In this document: in pieces, positions 51,590 to 63,608 of the stretch
Layout: the number at the start of each line of letters is the position of its first letter
How positions within the stretch are numbered: the first letter of the stretch is position 1
Assembly: GCA_033782935.1 (NCBI GenBank)
Contig: JAWQEG010000360.1
Span: 1,054,001 to 1,118,000, forward strand
DNA: 64,000 nucleotides
Reading direction: 5' to 3'
Source of the DNA: Petrolisthes cinctipes
Taxonomy: Eukaryota; Arthropoda; Malacostraca; Decapoda; Porcellanidae
The notes under the pieces: model-generated
What the model saw: only the letters and a program-made list of their open reading frames with translations
Database searches by the model: none
Told to the model about the DNA's origin: nothing
Translations under genes and position numbers: made by a program

Positions 51590-52739
51590 ATATTTTGAAA
51601 ATATTCTGGCACTAAGTAAGCATGTACAGATTGCTTCTGGGACCCCAAAATATTGAATTTTCGGGTGTTTTGAGCCTGAATTTGAGATATAAACGGGTAC
51701 AGAAGATACATGCACATATTGACTTTGGGCACCAAAAATATCGATTTTCAGCATGTTTTGGGCTTAAATTTTGAAAATACTCTAACACGGAGTAGGCGTG
51801 TACAGATCGCTTCTGGGACCCCAAAATATCGAATTTTCGGGTGTTTAGGGCCAGAAATTGAGATATAAACGGGTACAGAAGATGCATGCACATATCGACT
51901 TTTGGACACCTAAAAGATCGATTTTCAGTATGTTTTTGGCCTGTATTTTGAAAATACTCTAACACGGAGTAAGCATGTACAGATACCTTCTGGGACCTCT
52001 AAATATCGAATTTTCGGGTGTTTTGGGACTGAATTTGAGATATCGATTTTTTGGCACGTAAAAGATCGATTTTTAGCATGTTTTTAGCCTATATTTTGAA
52101 AATATTCTAGCACTGTGTAGGCATGTACAGATCGCTTCTGGGACCTCTAAATATCGAATTTTCGGGTGTTTTCGGACTGAATTTGAGATATCGATTTTTT
52201 GGCACCTAAAATGTCGATTTTTAGCATGTTTTTAGCCTATATTTTGAAAATATTCTAGCACTGTGTAGGCATGTACAGATTGCTTCTGGGACCCCAAAAT
52301 ATTGAATTTTCGGGTGTTTTTAGCCTGAATTTGAGATATAAACGGGTACAGAAGATACATGCACATATTGACTTTGGGCATCTAAAATATCGATTTTCAG
52401 CATGTTTTGGGCCTGTATTTTGAAAATACTCTAACACTGAGTAGGCATGTACAGATTGCTTCTGGGACCCCAAAATATTGAATTTTCGGGTGTTTTGAGC
52501 CTGAATTTGAGATATAAACGTGTACTGAAGATGCATACACATATCGACTTTTGGGCACCTAAAAGATCGATTTTCAGTATGTTTTTGGCCTGTATTTTGA
52601 AAATACTCTAACACGGAGTAGGCATGTACAGATACCTTCTGGGACCTCTAAATATCGATTTTTCGGGTGTTTTGGGACTGAATTTGAGATATCGATTTTT
52701 TGGCACCTAAAATGTCGATTTTTAGCATGTTTTTAGACT
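51590..52739 (+). repeat. HOR-d copy 3, partial (1150 bp)
   Basis: Tiles: 501 (51590), lone C 148 (52091) and trimer 501 (52239), after which the pattern changes. C2 at about 52057 reads CACGTAAAAGATCG instead of CACCTAAAATGTCG. Confidence 0.88.
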
Positions 52740-55163
52740 ATATTTTGAAAATATTCTAGCACTGTGTAGGCATGTACAGATTGCTTCTGGGACCCCAAAA
52801 TATTGAATTTTCGGGTGTTTTGAGCCTGAATTTGAGATATAAACGGGTACTGAAGATGCATGCACATATCGACTTTTGTGCACCTAAAAGATCGATTTTC
52901 AGTATGTTTTGAGCATGTATTTTGAAAATACTCTAACACGGAGTAGGCATGTACAGATCGCTTCTGGGACCCCTAAATTTCGAATTTTCGGGTGTTTTGG
53001 GACTGAATTTGAGATATCGATTTTTTGGCACCTAAAAGATCGATTTTTAGCATGTTTTTAGCCTATATTTTGAAAATATTCTAGCACTGAGTAGGCATGT
53101 ACAGATTGCTTCTGGGACCCCAAAATATTGAATTTTCGGGTGTTTTGAGCCTGAATTTGAGATATAAACGGGTACAGAAGATACATGCACATATTGACTT
53201 TGGGCACCAAAAATATCGATTTTCAGCATGTTTTGGGCCTGAATTTTGAAAATACTCTAACACTGAGCAGGCATGTACAGATTGCTTCTGGGACCCCAAA
53301 ATATTGAATTTTCGGGTGTTTTGAGCCTGAATTTGAGATATAAACGGGTACTGAAGATGCATGCACATATCGACTTTTGTGCACCTAAAAGATCGATTTT
53401 CAGTATGTTTTAAGCATGTATTTTGAAAATACTCTAACACGGAGTAGGCATGTACAGATACCTTCTGGGACCTCTAAATAACGAATTTTCGGGGGTTTTG
53501 TGACTAAATTTGAGATATCGATTTTTTGGCACCTAAAATGTCGATTTTTAGCATGTTTTTAGCCTATATTTTGAAAATATTCTAGCACTGTATAGGCATG
53601 TACAGATTGCTTCTGGGACCCCAAAATATTGAATTTTCAGGTGTTTTGAGCCTGAATTTGAGATATAAACGGGTACAGAAGATACATGCACATATTGACT
53701 TTGGGCACCAATAATATCGATTTTCAGCATGTTTTGGCCCTGAATTTTGAAAATACTCTAACACGGAGTAGGCATGTACAGATCGCTTCTGGGACCCCAA
53801 AATATCGAATTTTCGGGTGTTTTGAGTCTGAATTTGAGATATAAACGGGTACTGAAGATGAATGCACATATCGACTTTTTGGCACCTAAAAGATCGATTT
53901 TCAGTATGTTTTTGGGCTGTATTTTGAAAATACTCTAACACGGAGTAGGCATGTACAGATCGCTTCTGGGACCACTAAATATCGAATTTTCGGGTGTTTT
54001 GGGACTGAATTTGAGATATCGATTTTTTGGCACCTAAAATGTCGATTTTTAGCATGTTTTTAGCCTATATTTTGAAAATATTCTAGCACTGAGTAGGCAT
54101 GTACAGATTGCTTCTGGGACCCCAAAATATTGAATTTTAGGGTGTTTTGAGCCTGAATTTGAGATATAAACGGGTACTGAAGATGCATGCACATATCGAC
54201 TACTGTGCACCTAAAAGATCGATTTTCAGTATGTTTTGAGCATGTATTTTGAAAGTACTCTAACACGGAGTAGGCATGTACAGATCGCTTCTGGGACCCC
54301 TAAATATCGAATTTTCGGGTGTTTTGGGACTTAATTTGAGATATCGACTTTTTGGCACCTAAAAGATCGATTTTTAGCATGTTTTTAGCCTATATTTTGA
54401 AAATATTCTAGCACTGTACAGATTACTTCTGGGACCCCAAAATATCGAATTTTCGGGTGTTTAGGGCCAGAATTTGAGATATAAACGGGTACAGAAGATT
54501 CATGCACATATCGACTTCTGGGCACCTAAAAGATCGATTTTCAGTATGTTTTTGGCCTGTATTTTGAAAATACTCTAACAAGGAGTAGGCTTGTACAGAT
54601 ACCTTCTGGGACAACTAAATATCGAAATTTCGGGTGTTTTGGGACTGAATTTGATATATCGATTTTTTGGCACCTAAAATGTTGATTTTTAGCATGTTTT
54701 TAGCCTATATTTTGAAAATATTCTAGCACTGTGTAGGCATGTACAGATTGCTTCTGGGACCCCAAAATATTTAATTTTCGGGTGTTTTGAGCCTGAATTT
54801 GAGATATAAACGGGTACAGAAGATACATGCACATATTGACTTTGGGCATCTAAAATATCGATTTTCAGCATGTTTTGGGCCTGTATTTTGAAAATACTCT
54901 AACACTGAGTAGGCATGTACAGATTGCTTCTGGGACCCCAAAATATTGAATTTTCGGGTGTTTTGAGCCTGAATTTGAGATATAAACGGGTACTGAAGAT
55001 GCATGCACATATCGAATTTTGTGCACCTAAAAGATCGATTTTCAGTATGTTTTGAGCATGTATTTTGAAAATACTCTAACACCCGAATTTTTGGGTGTTT
55101 TGGGAATTTGAGATATCGACTTTTTGGCACCTAAAAGATCGATTTTTTGCATGTTTTTAGCCT
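52740..55163 (+). repeat. Mosaic of dimers and trimers
   Basis: Tiles: 52740 (325, A/B1 + C1), 53065 (501), 53566 (501; TGTATAGGC and ACCAATAATATCG), 54067 (325), 54392 (315, the A/B2 hybrid having the 10-bp deletion) and 54707 (457, its C monomer reduced to 104 bp). Confidence 0.86.
55060..55163 (+). repeat. C monomer cut to 104 bp
   Basis: TAACACCCGAATTTTTGGG replaces a normal stretch from ACACGGAG to TATCGAATTTTCGGG, a net loss of 40 bp (junction about 55082-55084). A further 4 bp are missing in TTTTGGGAATTTGAG. The 40-bp deletion, without the 4-bp one, recurs at about 56867 and 58005. Confidence 0.87.
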
Positions 55164-55989
55164 ATATTTTGAAAATATTCTAGCACTGAGTAGGCATGTA
55201 CAGATTGCTTCTGGGACCCCAAAATATTGAATTTTCGGGTGTTTTGAGCCTGAATTTGAGATATAAACGGGTACAGAAGATACATGCACATATTGACTTT
55301 GGGCACCAAAAATATCGATTTTCAGCATGTTTTGGGCCTGAATTTTGAAAATACTCTAACACGGAGTAGGCGTGTACAGATCGCTTCTGGGACCCCAAAA
55401 TATCGAATTTTCGGGTGTTTAGGGCCAGACTTTGAGATATAAACGGGTACAGAAGATGCATGCACATATCGACTTTTGGGCACTTAAAAGATCGATTTTC
55501 AGTATGTTTTTGGCCTGTAATTTGAAAATACTCTAACACGGAGTAGGCATGTACAGATACCTTCTGGGACCTCTAAATATCGATTTTTCGGGTGTTTTGG
55601 GACTGAATTTGAGATATCGATTTTTTGGCACCTAAAATGTCGATTTTTAGCATGTTTTTAGCCTATATTTTGAAAATATTCTAGCACTGTGTAGGCATGT
55701 ACAGATTGCTTCTAGGACCCCAAAATATTGAATTTTTGGGTGTTTTGAGCCTGAATTTGAGATATAAACGGGTACAGAAGATGCATGCACATATCGACTT
55801 TTGTGCACCTAAAAGATCGATTTTCAGTATGTTTTGAGCATGTATTTTGAAAATACTCTAACACGGAGTAGGCATGTACAGATCGCTTCTGGGACCCTTA
55901 AATTTCGAATTTTCGGGTGTTTTGGGACTGAATTTGAGATATCGATTTTTTGGCACCTAAAAGATCGATTTTTAGCATGTTTTTAGCCT
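55164..55989 (+). repeat. 826-bp unit, first part of a 2926-bp repeat
   Basis: Tiles: A2-B2-C2 501 (55164; GGCGTGTAC, CACTTAAAAG) and dimer 325 (55665; GAATTTTTGGG, ACCCTTAAATTTCG). The same order and markers recur at 58090 and 58591, 2926 bp downstream. Confidence 0.88.
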
Positions 55990-57127
55990 ATATTTTGAAA
56001 ATATTCTAGCACTGAGTAGGCATGTACAGATTGCTTCTGGGACCCCAAAATATTGAATTTTCGGGTGTTTTGAGCCTGAATTTGAGATATAAACGGGTAC
56101 AGAAGATACATGCACATATTGACTTTGGGCACCAAAAATATCGATTTTCAGCATGTTTTGGGCCTGAATTTTGAAAATACTCTAACACTGAGCAGGCATG
56201 TACAGATTGCTTCTGGGACCCCAAAATATCGAATTTTCGGGTGTTTTGAGCCTGAATTTGAGATATAAACGGGAACTGAAGATGCATGCACATATCGACT
56301 TTTGTGCACCTAAAAGATCGATTTTCAGTATGTTTTTGGCCTGTATTTTGAAAATACTCTAATAAGGAGTAGGCTTGTACAGATACCTTCTGGGACAACT
56401 AAATATCGAAATTTCGGGTGTTTTGGGACTGAATTTGATATATCGATTTTTTGGCACCTAAAATGTCGATTTTTAGCATGTTTTTAGCCTATATTTTGAA
56501 AATATTCTAGCACTGTGTAGGCATGTACAGATTGCTTCTGGGACCCCAAAATATTGAATTTTCGGGTGTTTTGAGCCTGAATTTGAGATATAAACGGGTA
56601 CAGAAGATACATGCACATATTGACTTTGGGCATCTAAAATATCGATTTTCAGCATGTTTTGGGCCTGTATTTTGAAAATACTCTAACACTGAGTAGGCAT
56701 GTACAGATTGCTTCTGGGACCCCAAAATATTGAATTTTCGGGTGTTTTGAGCCTGAATTTGAGATATAAACGGGTACTGAAGATGCATGCACATATCGAC
56801 TTTTGTGCACCTAAAAGATCGATTTTCAGTATGTTTTGAGCATGTATTTTGAAAATACTCTAACACCCGAATTTTTGGGTGTTTTGGGACTGAATTTGAG
56901 ATATCGACTTTTTGGCACCTAAAAGATCGATTTTTTGCATGTTTTTAGCCTATATTTTGAAAATATTCTGGCACTGAGTAGGCATGTACAGATTGCTTCT
57001 GGGACCCCAAAATATTGAATTTTCGGGTGTTTTGAGCCTGAATTTGAGATATATACGGGTACAGAAGATACATGCACATATTGACTTTGGGCACCAAAAA
57101 TATCGATTTTCAGCATGTTTTGGGCCT
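55990..57127 (+). repeat. HOR-e copy 1, 1138 bp
   Basis: Tiles: A2-B-C2 501 (55990; GGGAACTGAAGATG, GGGACAACTAAATATCG), A1-B1-C 461 (56491, with the 40-bp C deletion at about 56867) and A2 176 (56952; GATATATACGGG). Confidence 0.88.
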
Positions 57128-58265
57128 GAATTTTGAAAATACTCTAACACGGAGTAGGCGTGTACAGATCGCTTCTGGGACCCCAAAATATCGAATTTTC
57201 GGGTGTTTTGAGAATGAATTTGAGATATAAACGGGTACAGAAGATACATGCACATATTGACTTTGGGCACCAAAAATATCGATTTTCAGCATGTTTTGGG
57301 CCTGAATTTTGAAAATACTCTAACAGTGAGCAGGCATGTACAGATTGCTTCTGGGACCCCAAAATATCGAATTTTCGGGTGTTTTGAGCCTGAATTTGAG
57401 ATATAAACGGGAACTGAAGATGCATGCACATATCGACTTTTGTGCACCTAAAAGATCGATTTTCAGTATGTTTTTGGCCTGTATTTTGAAAATACTCTAA
57501 CAAGGAGTAGGCTTGTACAGATACCTTCTGGGACAACTAAATATCGAAATTTCGGGTGTTTTGGGACTGAATTTGATATATCGATTTTTTGGCACCTAAA
57601 ATGTCGATTTTTAGCATGTTTTTAGCCTATATTTTGAAAATATTCTAGCACTGTGTAGGCATGTACAGATTGCTTCTGGGACCCCAAAATATTGAATTTT
57701 CGGGTGTTTTGAGCCTGAATTTGAGATATAAACGGGTACAGAAGATACATGCACATATTGACTTTGGGCATCTAAAATATCGATTTTCAGCATGTTTTGG
57801 GCCTGTATTTTGAAAATACTCTAACACTGAGTAGGCATGTACAGATTGCTTCTGGGACCCCAAAATATTGAATTTTCGGGTGTTTTGAGCCTGAATTTGA
57901 GATATAAACGGGTACTGAAGATGCATGCACATATCGACTTTTGTGCACCTAAAAGATCGATTTTCAGTATGTTTTGAGCATGTATTTTGAAAATACTCTA
58001 ACACCCGAATTTTTGGGTGTTTTGGGACTGAATTTGAGATATCGACTTTTTGGCACCTAAAAGATCGATTTTTTGCATGTTTTTAGCCTATATTTTGAAA
58101 ATATTCTAGCACTGAGTAGGCATGTACAGATTGCTTCTGGGACCCCAAAATATTGAATTTTCGGGTGTTTTGAGCCTGAATTTGAGATATATACGGGTAC
58201 AGAAGATACATGCACATATTGACTTTGGGCACCAAAAATATCGATTTTCAGCATGTTTTGGGCCT
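57128..58265 (+). repeat. HOR-e copy 2, 1138 bp
   Basis: Tiles: 501 (57128, whose first monomer is a B2/A2 hybrid: ACACGGAGTAGGCGTG then AGATACATGCAC), 461 (57629, 40-bp deletion at about 58005) and A2 176 (58090; GATATATACGGG as in copy 1). Confidence 0.88.
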
Positions 58266-59416
58266 GAATTTTGAAAATACTCTAACACGGAGTAGGCGTG
58301 TACAGATCGCTTCTGGGACCCCAAAATATCGAATTTTCGGGTGTTTAGGGCCAGAATTTGAGATATAAACGGGTACAGAAGATGCATGCACATATCGACT
58401 TTTGGGCACTTAAAAGATCGATTTTCAGTATGTTTTTGGCCTGTATTTTGAAAATACTCTAACACGGAGTAGGCATGTACAGATACCGTCTGGGACCTCT
58501 AAATATCGATTTTTCGGGTGTTTTGGGACTGAATTTGAGATATCGATTTTTTGGCACCTAAAATGTCGATTTTTAGCATGTTTTTAGCCTATATTTTGAA
58601 AATATTCTAGCACTGTGTAGGCATGTACAGATTGCTTCTGGGACCCCAAAATATTGAATTTTTGGGTGTTTTGAGCCTGAATTTGAGATATAAACGGGTA
58701 CAGAAGATGCATGCACATATCGACTTTTGTGCACCTAAAAGATCGATTTTCAGTATGTTTTGAGCATGTATTTTGAAAATACTCTAACACGGAGTAGGCA
58801 TGTACAGATCGCTTCTGGGACCCTTAAATTTCGAATTTTCGGGTGTTTTGGGACTGAATTTGAGATATCGATTTTTTGGCACCTAAAAGATCGATTTTTA
58901 GCATGTTTTTAGCCTATATTTTGAAAATATTCTAGCACTGAGTAGGCATGTACAGATTGCTTCTGGGACCCCAAAATATTGAATTTTCGGGTGTTTTGAG
59001 CCTGAATTTGAGATATAAACGGGTACAGAAGATACATGCACATATTGACTTTGGGCACCAAAAATATCGATTTTCAGCATGTTTTGGGCCTGAATTTTGA
59101 AAATACTCTAACACTGAGCAGGCATGTACAGATTGCTTCTGGGACCCCAAAATATTGAATTTTCGGGTGTTTTGAGCCTGAATTTGAGATATAAACGGGA
59201 ACTGAAGATGCATGCACATATCGACTTTTGTGCACCTAAAAGATCGATTTTCAGTATGTTTTGAGCATGTATTTTGAAAATACTCTAACACGGAGTAGGC
59301 ATGTACAGATACCTTCTGGGACCTCTAAATATCGAATTTTCGGGGGTTTTGGGACTAAATTTGAGATATCGATTTTTTGGCACCTAAAATGTCGATTTTT
59401 AGCATGTTTTTAGCCT
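58090..59416 (+). repeat. Second copy of the 2926-bp repeat (1327 bp)
   Basis: Tiles 501 (58090), 325 (58591) and 501 (58916) parallel 55164-56490. This segment overlaps the last 176 bp of HOR-e copy 2, as expected where two repeat periods interlock. Its third tile ends in a C2 with GGGGGTTTTGGGACTAAATTTG, close to the C2 near 53495. Confidence 0.86.
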
Positions 59417-61085
59417 ATATTTTGAAAATATTCTAGCACTGTGTAGGCATGTACAGATTGCTTCTGGGACCCCAAAATATTGAATTTTCAGGTGTTTTGA
59501 GCCTGAATTTGAGATATAAACGGGTACAGAAGATACATGCACATATTGACTTTGGGCATCTAAAATATCGATTTTCAGCATGTTTTGGGCCTGTATTTTG
59601 AAAATACTCTAACACTGAGTAGGCATGTACAGATTGCTTCTGGGACCCCAAAATATTGAATTTTCGGGTGTTTTGAGCATGAATTTGAGATATAAACGGG
59701 TACATAAGATACATGCACATATTGACTTTGGGCACCAAAAATATCGATTTTCAGCATGTTTTGGGCCTGAATTATGAAAATACTCTAACACGGAGTAGGC
59801 ATGTACAGATCGCTTCTGGGACCCCAAAATATCGAATTTTCGGGTGTTTTGAGTCTGAATTTGAGATATAAACGGGTACTGAAGATGAATGCACATATCG
59901 ACTTTTGTGCACCTAAAAGATCGATTTTCAGTATGTTTTTGGGCTGTATTTTGAAAATACTCTAACACGGAGTAGGCATGTACAGATCGCTTCTGGGACC
60001 CCTAAATATCGAATTTTCGGGTGTTTTGGGACTGAATTTGAGATATCGATTTTTTGGCACCTAAAATGTCGATTTTTAGCATGTTTTTAGCCTATATTTT
60101 GAAAATATTCTAGCACTGTACAGATTGCTTCTGGGAACCCAAAATATTGAATTTTCGGGTGTTTTGAGCCTGAATTTGAGATATAAACGGGTACAGAAGA
60201 TACATGCACATATTGACTTTGGGCATCTAAAATATCGATTTTCAGCATGTTTTGGGCCTGTATTTTGAAAATACTCTAACACTGAGTAGGCATGTACAGA
60301 TTGCTTCTGGGACCCCAAAATATTGAATTTTCGGGTGTTTTGAGCCTAAATTTGAGATATAAACGGGTACTGAAGATGCATGCACATATCGACTTTTGTG
60401 CACCTAAAAGATCGATTTTCAGTATGTTTTGAGCATGTATTATGAAAATACTCTAACACGGAGTAGGCATGTACAGATCGCTTCTGGGACCCCTAAATAT
60501 CGAATTTTCGGGTGTTTTGGGACTGAATTTGAGATATCGACTTTTTGGCACGTAAAAGATCGATTTTTAGCATGTTTTTTGCCTATATTTTGATAATATT
60601 CTAACACTGAGTAGGCATGTACAGATTGCTTCTGGGACCCCAAAATATTGAATTTTCGGGTGTTTTGAGCCTGAATTTGAGATATAAACGGGTACAGAAG
60701 ATAGATGCACATATTGACTTTGGGCACCAAAAATATCGATTTTCAGCATGTTTTGGGCCTGAATTTTGAAAATACTCTAACACCCAGTAGGCATGTACAG
60801 ATTGCTTCTGGGACCCCAAAATATCGAATTTTCGGGTGTTTTGAGCCAGAATTTGAGATATAAACGGGTACTGAAGATGCATGCACATATCGACTTTTGT
60901 GCACCTAAAAGATCGATTTTCAGTATGTTTTTGGCCTGTATTTTGAAAATACTCTAACACGGAGTAGGCATGTACAGATACCTTCTGGGACCTCTAAATA
61001 TCGAATTTTCGGGTGTTTTGGGACTGAATTTGAGATATCGATTTCTTGGCACCTAAAAGATCGATTTTTAGCATGTTTTTAGCCT
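59417..61085 (+). repeat. A1 plus three trimers, mosaic
   Basis: Tiles: A1 176 (59417), B1/A2 hybrid-B-C 501 (59593; GTACATAAGATAC, GAATTATGAAAAT), A1'-B1-C1 491 (60094) and A2-B-C2 501 (60585; TTTTTTGCCTATATTTTGATAAT breaks the palindrome). Confidence 0.85.
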
Positions 61086-62116
61086 ATATTTTGAAAATAT
61101 TCTAGCACTGTGTAGGCATGTACAGATTGCTTCTGGGACCCCAAAATATTGAATTTTCGGGTGTTTTGAGCCTGAATTTGAGATATAAACGGGTACAGAA
61201 GATACATGCACATATTGACTTTGGGCACCAAAAATATCGATTTTCAGCATGTTTTGGGCCTGAATTTTGAAAATACTCTAACACGGAGTAGGCATGTACA
61301 GATCGCTTCTGGGACCCCAAAAAATCGAATTTTCGGGTGTTTTGAGTCTGAATTTGAGATATAAACGGGTACTGAAGATGAATGCACATATCGACTTTTG
61401 GTCACCTAAAAGATCGATTTTCAGTATGTTTTTGGGCTGTATTTTGAAAATACTCTAACACGGAGTAGGCATGTACAGATCGCTTCTGGGACCCCTAAAT
61501 ATCGAATTTTCGGGTGTTTTGAGACTGAATTTGAGATATAAACGGGTACAGAAGATACATGCACATATTGACTTTGGGCACCAAAAATATCGATTTTCAG
61601 CATGTTTTGGGCCTGAATTTTGAAAATACTCTAACACGGAGTAGGCATGTACAGATCGCTTCTGGGACCCCAAAATATCGAATTTTCGGGTGTTTTGTGT
61701 CTGAATTTGAGATATAAACGGGTACTGAAGATGAATGCACATATCGACTTTTGGGCACCTAAAAGATCGATTTTCAGTATGTTTTTGGGCTGTATTTTGA
61801 AAATACTCTATCACGGAGTAGGCATGTACAGATCGCTTCTGGGACCCCTAAATATCGAATTTTCGGGTGTTTTGGGACTAAATTTGAGATATAAACGGGT
61901 ACTGAAAATGAATGCACATATCGACTTTTGGGCACCTAAAAGATCGATTTTCAGTATGTTTTTGGGCTGTATTTTGAAAATACTCTAACACGGAGTAGGC
62001 ATGTACAGATCGCTTCTGGGACCCCTAAATATCGAATTTTCGGGTGTTTTGGGACTGAATTTGTTATATCGATTTTTTGGCACCTAAAATGTCGATTTTT
62101 AGCATGTTTTTAGCCT
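61086..62116 (+). repeat. Irregular run with C-front hybrids
   Basis: Order: A2 (61086), B (61262), C1/A2 hybrid 176 (61439), B 177 (61615; GTGTTTTGTGTCTG), C1/B hybrid 177 (61792) and C 148 (61969; TTGTTATATCG). Two monomers that begin as C1 (CCCCTAAATATCG and GGGACT or GAGACT) do contain the 29-bp segment normally absent from C. The only true C of this stretch is at the end. Confidence 0.85.
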
Positions 62117-63608
62117 ATATTTTGAAAATATTCTAGCACTGTACAAATTGCTTCTGGGACCCCAAAATATTGAATTTTCGGGTGTTTTGAGCCTGAATTT
62201 GAGATATAAACGGGTACAGAAGATACATGCACATATTGACTTTGGGCATCTAAAATATCGATTTTCAGCATGTTTTGGGCCTGTATTTTGAAAATACTCT
62301 AACACTGAGTAGGCATGTACAGATTGCTTCTGGGACCCCAAAATATTGAATTTTCGGGTGTTTTGAGCCTAAATTTGAGATATAAACGGGTACTGAAGAT
62401 GCATGCACATATCGACTTTTGTGCACCTAAAAGATCGATTTTCAGTATGTTTTGAGCATGTATTTTGAAAATACTCTAACACGGAGTAGGCATGTACAGA
62501 TCGCTACTGGGACCCCTAAACATCGAATTTTCGGGTGTTTTGGGACTGAATTTGAGATATCGACTTTTTGGCACCTAAAAGATCGATTTTTAGCATGTTT
62601 TTAGCCTATATTTTGAAAATATTCTAGCACTGAGTAGGCATGTACAGATTGCTTCTGGGACCCCAAAAATTGAATTTTCGGGTGTTTTGAGCCTGAATTT
62701 GAGATATAAACGGGTACAGAAGATACATGCACATATTGACTTTGGGCACCAAAAATATCGATTTCCAGCATGTTTTGGGCCTGAATTTTGAAAATACTCT
62801 AACACCGAGTAGGCATGTACAGATCGCTTCTGGGACCCCAAAATATCGAATTTTCGGGTGTTTAGGGCCAGAATTTGAGATATAAACGGGTACAGTTGAT
62901 GCATGCACATATCGACTTTTGTGCACCTAAAAGATCGATTTTCAGTATGTTTTTGGCCTGTATTTTGAAAATACTCTAACACGGAGTAGGCATGTACAGA
63001 TACCTTCTGGGACCTCTAAATATCGAATTTTCGGGTGTTTTGGGATTGAATTTGAGATATCGATTTTTTGGCACCTAAAATGTCGATTTTTAGCATGTTT
63101 TTAGCCTATATTTTGAAAATATTCTAGCACTGTGTAGGCATGTACCGATTGCTTTTGGGACCCCAAAATATTGAATTTTCGGGTGTTTTGAGCCTGAATT
63201 TGAGATATAAACGGGTACAGAAGATACATGCACATATTGACTTTGGGCATCTAAAATATCGATTTTCAGCATGTTTTGGGCCTGTATTTTGAAAATACTC
63301 TAACACTGAGTAGGCATGTACAGATTGCTTCTGGGACCCCAAAACATTGAATTTTCGGGTTTTTTGAGCCAGAATTTGAGATATAAACGGGTACTGAAGA
63401 TGCATGCACATATCGACATTTGTGCACCTAAAAGATCGATTTTCAGTATGTTTTTGGCCTGTATTTTGAAAATACTCTAACACGGAGTAGGCATGTACAG
63501 ATACCTTCTGGGACCTCTAAATATCGAATTTTCGGGTGTTTTGGGACTGAATTTGAGATATCGATTTCTTGGCACCTAAAATGTCGATTTTTAGCGTGTT
63601 TTTAGCCT
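62117..63608 (+). repeat. Three trimers (491, 500, 501 bp)
   Basis: 62117 is A1'-B1-C1 with the 10-bp deletion (GCACTGTACAAATTGC). 62608 is A2-B2-C2 with one base lost in CCCCAAAAATTGAATT and GTACAGTTGATGC. 63108 is T1-like with a hybrid B ending TTTTGGCCTG, and C2. Confidence 0.87.
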
